The notes under the pieces were generated by a model. It searched no databases. It was given only the letters and a program-made list of their open reading frames with translations, and was not told the origin of the DNA. From NCBI GenBank assembly GCA_903910385.1, contig CAIVZM010000063.1:1-64000 (forward strand): a stretch of 64,000 nt of DNA, given 5' to 3'. The stretch's first letter is position 1; the number at the start of each line of letters is the position of its first letter. A program made the position numbers and the translations under genes. Shown here one piece after another: positions 59,349-64,000 of the stretch. The DNA is from an uncultured Armatimonadota bacterium (GTDB taxonomy: Bacteria; Armatimonadota; Armatimonadia; Armatimonadales; Armatimonadaceae).

Positions 59349-60962
59349 TTAATTGACCGATTCCGGACTGCGGCGAACTTCCGTATCCGGCGCCCCGATA
59401 ATGGTTTCGACGCCGAGGAAAGCATCCAGTTCCGCGTCGGTATGTCGGCGCACCCAGGTGTTGAATTCTTCGCCATTCTGCGTGGTGCTATTGAAGTTGT
59501 TCAACAGGTTTTCCAGAGCGTACTGCACTTTTTCTGCCGGGACTTTACGATGGATGGCATGGGTGAACGAGCGATTCTGACCTAACGCCCCGCCCAGATG
59601 GATATCATACGCCTCGACCTGATCGCCGCCCGCCACACGCGCCTTGCATCCCTGAAGACCGATATCCCCAACATGATGCTGGGCGCACGAGTTCGGGCAA
59701 CCGTTCATGTTGATACGGACATTGCGGTCAAATTTGACGCTATGATCAAGATGGTTCACGATCTGGATCATGCGACCTTTGGTTTCGGTGATCGCAAGGT
59801 TGCAGAATTCATTTCCAGTACAGGCGATGGCTCCGCGATGCGCGGAAGAGCCTTCCCACTGAAAGCCCGCCGCCCGCAGGGCATTGGTCGCTTTGTCCAG
59901 ATTCGCATCCGGGATATTGGGGACGAGGATATTCTGCATGACCGTCGTGCGGATATCGCCGCCGCCGTAGTTCTCGATGATATCCGCCAGTGCATAAAGT
60001 TGTTCGCTGGTGACGCGCCCGGTCAAAACGCTCAGACCGATCCAGTTCAATCCGGGTTGCTTCTGTTTGTGAATCCCGACATGGTCACGGTAGGTGTTCT
60101 TCGGTGAGTTGTCGGCGACTCCGGCAATCGGCTCGTATCCCAGGTACTCGACCAGCTTCTCACGGAACTTTTCCGCTCCCCAATCCGCGACCAGATACTT
60201 CAGGCGAGCGTGCGTCCGCTTTTCACGATAACCGAAGTCTCGGAAGATTCCGGTAACGGCGCGACAGGCATCCACCGCCTGATCCGGCGTGAAGAAGGCG
60301 TCCATCCAGAGGCCGAAGTGCGGCTGGGTCGAAAGACCGCCGCCGGCGCGGAGTCCATAACCGGCCTCGCCGGTCGCCGGGTTGATCGCTCCGACAAGAG
60401 AAAAGTCATGGATTTCCGGCATGACGCACTGTTCGGGGTCGGCACAGACGGAAAGCTTGTATTTGCGGGGCAGGTTGGAAAATTCTTTGTTGCCCGCCGT
60501 AAGCCGGTGAATCGCCTCGACGGTAGGGCGCGAGTCCAGAATCTCCTCCGGGTGCAGTCCGGCAATCGGGCAGGTGACAATATTGCGCGGAATATCGCCG
60601 CACGCTCCCATCGTCGTGATGCCGACGGCATCCAGGCGGGCGACAATATCCGGGAAATCTTCGATGCGCAACCAGTGCCATTGAAAGGTCTGCCGTGTGG
60701 TCACATCCGCGAAGCCGCGGGCGTACTTATCGGTGATTGCGGCAATGACGCGCAGTTGTTCCGTGCTGGCGATGCCGCCCGGAACCTTGATACGCATCAT
60801 GAAATGTCCGTCTTTGGGAATCTGCTGGTAAATTCCATACCAGCGCATTCGCACAAAATCGTCCTCCGCGATAGCGGAGAAGCCTTCCGTCGCGTAGCGC
60901 AGGACATCGTTCCAGACATCCAATCCGTCTTTTTCCTGCTTGATAACCTCGACCTTATTCAC
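59349..60962 (-). CDS. nirA: Ferredoxin-nitrite reductase-like protein
   Basis: 537 residues. The siroheme/4Fe-4S ligands are visible as CTGNEFC (C-x5-C) and GCPNSC (C-x3-C). GDIPRNIVTCPIAGLHPEEILDSRPT and EFSNLPRKYKLSV, together with ACTG-x-FCNLAITETKGR, match NirA more than sulfite reductases. It reduces nitrite to ammonia with ferredoxin electrons. No nitrate reductase, siroheme-synthesis or nitrite-transport gene lies nearby. A direct repeat (61020-61045) is upstream and may be an operator. Confidence 0.9.
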   Translation of the reverse strand: MNKVEVIKQEKDGLDVWNDVLRYATEGFSAIAEDDFVRMRWYGIYQQIPKDGHFMMRIKVPGGIASTEQLRVIAAITDKYARGFADVTTRQTFQWHWLRIEDFPDIVARLDAVGITTMGACGDIPRNIVTCPIAGLHPEEILDSRPTVEAIHRLTAGNKEFSNLPRKYKLSVCADPEQCVMPEIHDFSLVGAINPATGEAGYGLRAGGGLSTQPHFGLWMDAFFTPDQAVDACRAVTGIFRDFGYREKRTHARLKYLVADWGAEKFREKLVEYLGYEPIAGVADNSPKNTYRDHVGIHKQKQPGLNWIGLSVLTGRVTSEQLYALADIIENYGGGDIRTTVMQNILVPNIPDANLDKATNALRAAGFQWEGSSAHRGAIACTGNEFCNLAITETKGRMIQIVNHLDHSVKFDRNVRINMNGCPNSCAQHHVGDIGLQGCKARVAGGDQVEAYDIHLGGALGQNRSFTHAIHRKVPAEKVQYALENLLNNFNSTTQNGEEFNTWVRRHTDAELDAFLGVETIIGAPDTEVRRSPESVN

Positions 60963-61019
60963 GAGACAAAAACTCTTTTCCCTTAAATCCGACTATTCCT
61001 ATCGGGTTGATTGAAATTG

Positions 61020-61045
61020 TCAGATTAGTATTAATCAGATTGTAT
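61020..61045. promoter_or_regulatory. Direct repeat upstream of nirA
   Basis: TCAGATTAGTAT (61020-61031) and TCAGATTGTAT (61035-61045) are near-identical, and the intervening GATTA/TAATC is also inverted. It lies 58 bases upstream of the nirA start and 158 bases before the lactonase start. Confidence 0.4.
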
Positions 61046-61202
61046 CCCGACAGGTTTGAGATTTCAAGAGCGTCTTGCTCATCCTTTCCTCAAGACGCCA
61101 TGCCGCTATGTACTAAACTATAGAGGAGCATGAGGGGTTGACGCGCAGGTCGCTTCCGTCGTACCATCACAGGCAACTAAACAGCAAGAGAACGTAAAGA
61201 CT

Positions 61203-62189
61203 ATGGATAAATACACGCCTCGGGACTACCGTCCGGACGCTGCCCCCATCGGCTATCCCGACCCGGATATTATCGCCCTTGATCCTCGATTCAATAAATA
61301 TCGATTGGGAGCGACCCCGATTAAAAGAATCGCGACAGGATACCTCTGGTCAGAAGGTCCCGCCTGGAATGGGGTCGGGCGCTATCTGCTGTGGAGCGAT
61401 ATTCCGAACAATGTGCAGTGGCGTTATCTGAACGAAGACCATCATGTCTCCGTATTCCGAAATCCTGCGGATTACAGCAATGGGAATACCTTCGACTTTC
61501 AGGGACGGCAGATCGCCTGTGAGCATGGGACTCGTCGCGTGGTGCGCTACGAACATTCCGGCGCGGTCACCGTTCTGGCGGATCGATATGACGGTAAACC
61601 GTTGAACGCCCCCAATGATGTCGTGGTGCATCCGGATGGCGGTATCTGGTTCACCGACCCCGGCTATGGGACGATGGCAAACTATGAAGGATTCAAGGGC
61701 GAGCTTCTTCTGAAAGAGGCCGTTTATCGTATCGATCCGGTGACCGCACAAATCGTTAAAGTGACCGATGATCTGGACAAGCCCAACGGATTGTGCTTTT
61801 CACCGGATTACAAGAAGCTCTATATCGTCGATACGGGCTCCCCGCAGAATATCCGTGTCTGGAATGTGACCGACGACAATCAGTTGACCGACGACATCCT
61901 TTTCACCGACATGAAGATGGAGATTGATGGCGTCCAGGTGGCGGGCGGTTCGGACGGCGTCCGTTGCGATACCGATGGAAACCTCTGGGCGGCGGCGGGT
62001 TGGGGCGGTGCAGGGTATGACGGCGTCCATATCTTCGCTCCAGATCGTACTCGCATCGGGTTGATCCGCCTCCCGGAACCCTGCAGTAATCTCTGTTTCG
62101 GCGGTCCGCGTCGCAACCGTCTCTTTATGACCGCAAGTCAGTCCGTTTATGCCGTTTACGTCGAAGCGCAGGGCGCACATATTTCCTGA
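61203..62189 (+). CDS. SMP-30/gluconolactonase-type protein
   Basis: 328 residues, beta-propeller. Metal-site signatures: WSEGPAWNGVGRYLLWSD (Glu), LNAPNDVVVHPDGGIWFTDPGYG (Asn), DLDKPNGLCFSPDYKKLYIVDTG (Asn) and GGSDGVRCDTDGNLW (Asp). There is no signal peptide. Members hydrolyse sugar lactones to acids. With the xylonate dehydratase at 45427 a pentose/hexose oxidative path is possible, but the genes are 14 kb apart. Confidence 0.9.
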   Translation: MDKYTPRDYRPDAAPIGYPDPDIIALDPRFNKYRLGATPIKRIATGYLWSEGPAWNGVGRYLLWSDIPNNVQWRYLNEDHHVSVFRNPADYSNGNTFDFQGRQIACEHGTRRVVRYEHSGAVTVLADRYDGKPLNAPNDVVVHPDGGIWFTDPGYGTMANYEGFKGELLLKEAVYRIDPVTAQIVKVTDDLDKPNGLCFSPDYKKLYIVDTGSPQNIRVWNVTDDNQLTDDILFTDMKMEIDGVQVAGGSDGVRCDTDGNLWAAAGWGGAGYDGVHIFAPDRTRIGLIRLPEPCSNLCFGGPRRNRLFMTASQSVYAVYVEAQGAHIS

Positions 62190-62230
62190 AAATCGCTGTC
62201 AGTTCTCATCCTTAACGCTTTCTCAGCGCC

Positions 62231-62251
62231 GATGGGCTAACGATGGGCTAA
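62231..62251. repeat. 11-base tandem repeat
   Basis: GATGGGCTAA followed by C and the same again gives an 11-base unit tandemly repeated about twice (62231-62251), just upstream of the RND adaptor promoter. Confidence 0.6.
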
Positions 62252-62269
62252 ATCGATACATTTTCCTTC

Positions 62270-62275
62270 TATAAT
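62270..62275 (+). promoter_or_regulatory. -10 box of RND adaptor gene
   Basis: TATAAT lies six bases before a GTG at 62282. If transcription is leaderless the GTG is the start; if not, the ATG at 62348 needs a different signal. Confidence 0.45.
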
Positions 62276-62347
62276 GGAAATGTGATTGAAGTAGCCCTTT
62301 CGTATCCGATGCCCTTTTTGTGTCTCCGTTCGTTCCGCTATGGGCGT

Positions 62348-63997
62348 ATGGTTCGCGCCGTCGCTCTGATTCTTATGATCGTACCCGGCTTGCTTCTTTT
62401 TTCGGGCTGCGCTTCCAATGTGGCGAAGGAGTCGGGGGAAGCGAAGACCGAAGCCCCTGACCCGGTGACAGTCGAACTTGCGCCCGCCGAGAAACAGATG
62501 GTGGAAACCACGGTAGCCGCTACGGGAACTCTGACCGTGCGGCAGGGGGGGGTCGTCCATGTCGCTCCGCAGGCTCCTGGCAAGTTACTTTCCGTCCGTG
62601 TTCGTGAAGGTCAGATTGTCGCGGCGGGCGAGGTGATCGCGCTTATCGATAACCGACCCCAACGGGCGCAGGTCAGCAGCGCCGCCGCCGCCCTGAAAAC
62701 ATCGGAGACGCAGGTGCGCCAGAGTGACCTCACTGCCGACGCTCTGGCGGCGGACAATGAAAATGCCATCCAGCTTGCCCGGTTATCGCTCTCCTCCGCC
62801 CGGATCGACCGGGACGCTACAGTGGAACAGGCGGCGCTGACCCTGCAATCTGCACAAACGGATTTAACTAAAATTCGCGCCGGGGCTCGTCCTCAGGAAA
62901 TCGCGCAGGCGGAACAGGCAGTGATACAGGCGACCACTACCCGCGACCGAACTGTTAACGAGGAAGCCCGGAACAAGGCATTGTGGGAGAAAGGCTTCAT
63001 CGCAAAACGCGACTGGGAAGACGCCGTCGCGGCGCGAGAAGTGGCGGAATCCGCCTTGAAGGCGGCGGAAGCGCAGGCGAATCTGGTCAAGACAGGGGCG
63101 CGGAGCGAGGATGTACGCGCCGCTGAAATTCGGGTCGAACTGGCGCAACGCTCACTGGCGGACGCCCGAAAAGCCGGGGACGCCAAAATCGCGCAGGCGC
63201 TGGCGGCTCTGCGTCAGGCGCAACAGGGCGCTCTGGCGACACAGGCGAAACGCTCCGAAGCGCAGGCAATGCGCGATACGGTGCAACAACGCCGCGCTGA
63301 GCTACTGACAGCGCAGGAAACCGCCCGAACGGCGGAACTGCGGTCGCCAGTTGGGGGAGTCGTGACCCGACGCTTACTGAACGAAGGCGATATGGCGGAT
63401 GTCGCGACTCCGGTAGCGGAGGTGTCGGATATGACGGCGCTTGACCTGATCGCTAATGTGACTGCTGGTGACGGTATCAAGATACGACCGGGAATGACGG
63501 CGCGGGTGACCACTCCCGATGCGCCGGGACGCACTTTTTCCGGTCGCGTTCTCAGCCTGGGGAGCGTCGATTCCCAGACGAATCTGATGCCGGTTCGAAT
63601 TACCATCGCGGACACCGGCAAGGCGTTACGCATAGGCGCATTCGCCTCGGCGGAAATCATTTTGAGTCGTCAGCCCGATGCTGTAGTCGTTCCCCGGCAA
63701 GCGATTCTCAGGCGCGAAACAGGAGAAGTCGTTTTTGTGGTTGGCGCCGATCAGATTGCACGGGAACGTAGCGTCAGGGTCGGCGTCGAAAAAAATGACC
63801 GTACGCAAATCCTGAGCGGCGTCCGTGTCGGCGAGCAGGTCATCCGTCTCGGACACTACGAACTGGCGGACGGCGCGAAAGTCCAGTCCGCAGAAGAAAA
63901 ACCTTCGGGAACCAGCAAGGAAAAGAGCGACGAGAAGAATGAAGAAGCCGGTTCCGCTAAAAACCCAACGCGAGAGGGCGCGGGCGCAAAACCGTGA
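62348..63997 (+). CDS. RND efflux periplasmic adaptor lipoprotein
   Basis: 549 residues from the ATG at 62348: MVRAVALILMIVPGLLLFSGC is a clear lipoprotein signal (Cys21). A lipoyl-like half (VHVAPQAPGKLLSVRVREGQIVAAGEVIALID) is followed by a very long Ala/Glu/Gln-rich coiled coil (about 130-330), then RSPVGGVVTRRLLNEGDMADVATP and a barrel part. Ends in a Lys/Glu-rich tail. It is longer than common adaptors because of the extended coiled coil. A GTG at 62282 would add 22 residues. The pump gene is probably beyond the window end. Confidence 0.9.
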   Translation: MVRAVALILMIVPGLLLFSGCASNVAKESGEAKTEAPDPVTVELAPAEKQMVETTVAATGTLTVRQGGVVHVAPQAPGKLLSVRVREGQIVAAGEVIALIDNRPQRAQVSSAAAALKTSETQVRQSDLTADALAADNENAIQLARLSLSSARIDRDATVEQAALTLQSAQTDLTKIRAGARPQEIAQAEQAVIQATTTRDRTVNEEARNKALWEKGFIAKRDWEDAVAAREVAESALKAAEAQANLVKTGARSEDVRAAEIRVELAQRSLADARKAGDAKIAQALAALRQAQQGALATQAKRSEAQAMRDTVQQRRAELLTAQETARTAELRSPVGGVVTRRLLNEGDMADVATPVAEVSDMTALDLIANVTAGDGIKIRPGMTARVTTPDAPGRTFSGRVLSLGSVDSQTNLMPVRITIADTGKALRIGAFASAEIILSRQPDAVVVPRQAILRRETGEVVFVVGADQIARERSVRVGVEKNDRTQILSGVRVGEQVIRLGHYELADGAKVQSAEEKPSGTSKEKSDEKNEEAGSAKNPTREGAGAKP

Positions 63998-64000
63998 AAC

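Overview
The window is a 64 kb chromosomal stretch of a Gram-negative-type (diderm) bacterium of roughly 50-55% GC. The 16S rRNA 5' region, the secreted DUF1501 plus DUF1549/DUF1553 gene pair, a DUF1559-type prepilin-like protein and an NPCBM-type secreted protein together suggest the Armatimonadota, or a neighbouring lineage that shares these families with Planctomycetota. That placement is an inference from sequence patterns; no database search was run. Diderm character is supported by an outer-membrane-barrel-like protein ending in Phe, lipoproteins and an RND-type periplasmic adaptor. I found no CRISPR array, intact insertion sequence or prophage.

Layout. 0.1-1.4 kb (- strand): a tight operon of two unknown proteins, a RelE/ParE-type toxin-antitoxin pair and a cut-off third TA-associated gene. 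1.5-5.2 kb (-): Tat-exported DUF1501 protein and a large DUF1549/DUF1553 c-type-cytochrome-like protein, divergent from a Fur-family regulator. 5.9-8.8 kb: pyrimidine-nucleoside phosphorylase, small membrane proteins and an unknown protein. 9.0-14.5 kb (+): surface-polysaccharide cluster with an ABC-2 export permease, GDP-mannose dehydratase, a GDP-sugar reductase (probably making GDP-rhamnose), two glycosyltransferases and a methyltransferase. 14.7-15.8 kb: DUF4234 membrane protein and a VanX-type dipeptidase. 16.4-22.6 kb (+): electrophile/redox cluster with an old-yellow enzyme, MFS carrier, methyltransferase, SDR, two MDR oxidoreductases and a glyoxalase-fold remnant. 22.7-26.1 kb (+): sugar ABC importer without its ATPase. 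26.1-28.4 kb: PRPP synthetase and an unknown membrane protein.

28.9-34.9 kb holds a complete rRNA operon (promoter, leader, 16S, tRNA-Ile, tRNA-Ala, 23S, 5S, terminator) whose processing stems can be read directly. 35.0-43.3 kb (+) holds a glycosyltransferase and pyruvyl-transferase pair, a zinc ribbon plus Nudix pair, a histidine phosphatase, a secreted NPCBM-like protein, an outer-membrane protein and an overlapping FemAB/alanine racemase pair. 43.4-50.9 kb is mostly - strand: SGNH hydrolase, 3-methyladenine glycosylase, D-xylonate dehydratase, a two-gene HEPN module, an NTF2-like protein with an AraC regulator and a prepilin-like protein; a truncated globin is on the + strand. 50.9-54.7 kb (-) is arginyl-tRNA synthetase, an Rpn-type nuclease and a TPR lipoprotein. 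54.8-59.2 kb (+) is CTP synthase, an O-methyltransferase, ComF and a lipoprotein. The right end has a ferredoxin-nitrite-reductase-like protein (-), an SMP-30 lactonase and an RND adaptor (+).

Functional links. Envelope building recurs: GDP-rhamnose glycan export, FemAB with Alr, a VanX-like peptidase and pyruvylation. Sugar use recurs: ABC importer, lactonase and xylonate dehydratase. The most interesting uncharacterised parts are the five-gene TA operon at the left edge, the HEPN module at 47.4-48.2 kb whose promoter and leader are duplicated in front of an AraC regulator 2 kb away, and a 37-base near-perfect palindrome in front of a quinone oxidoreductase. Several genes appear to be transcribed without a leader, with the -10 box 5-8 bases before the start codon.
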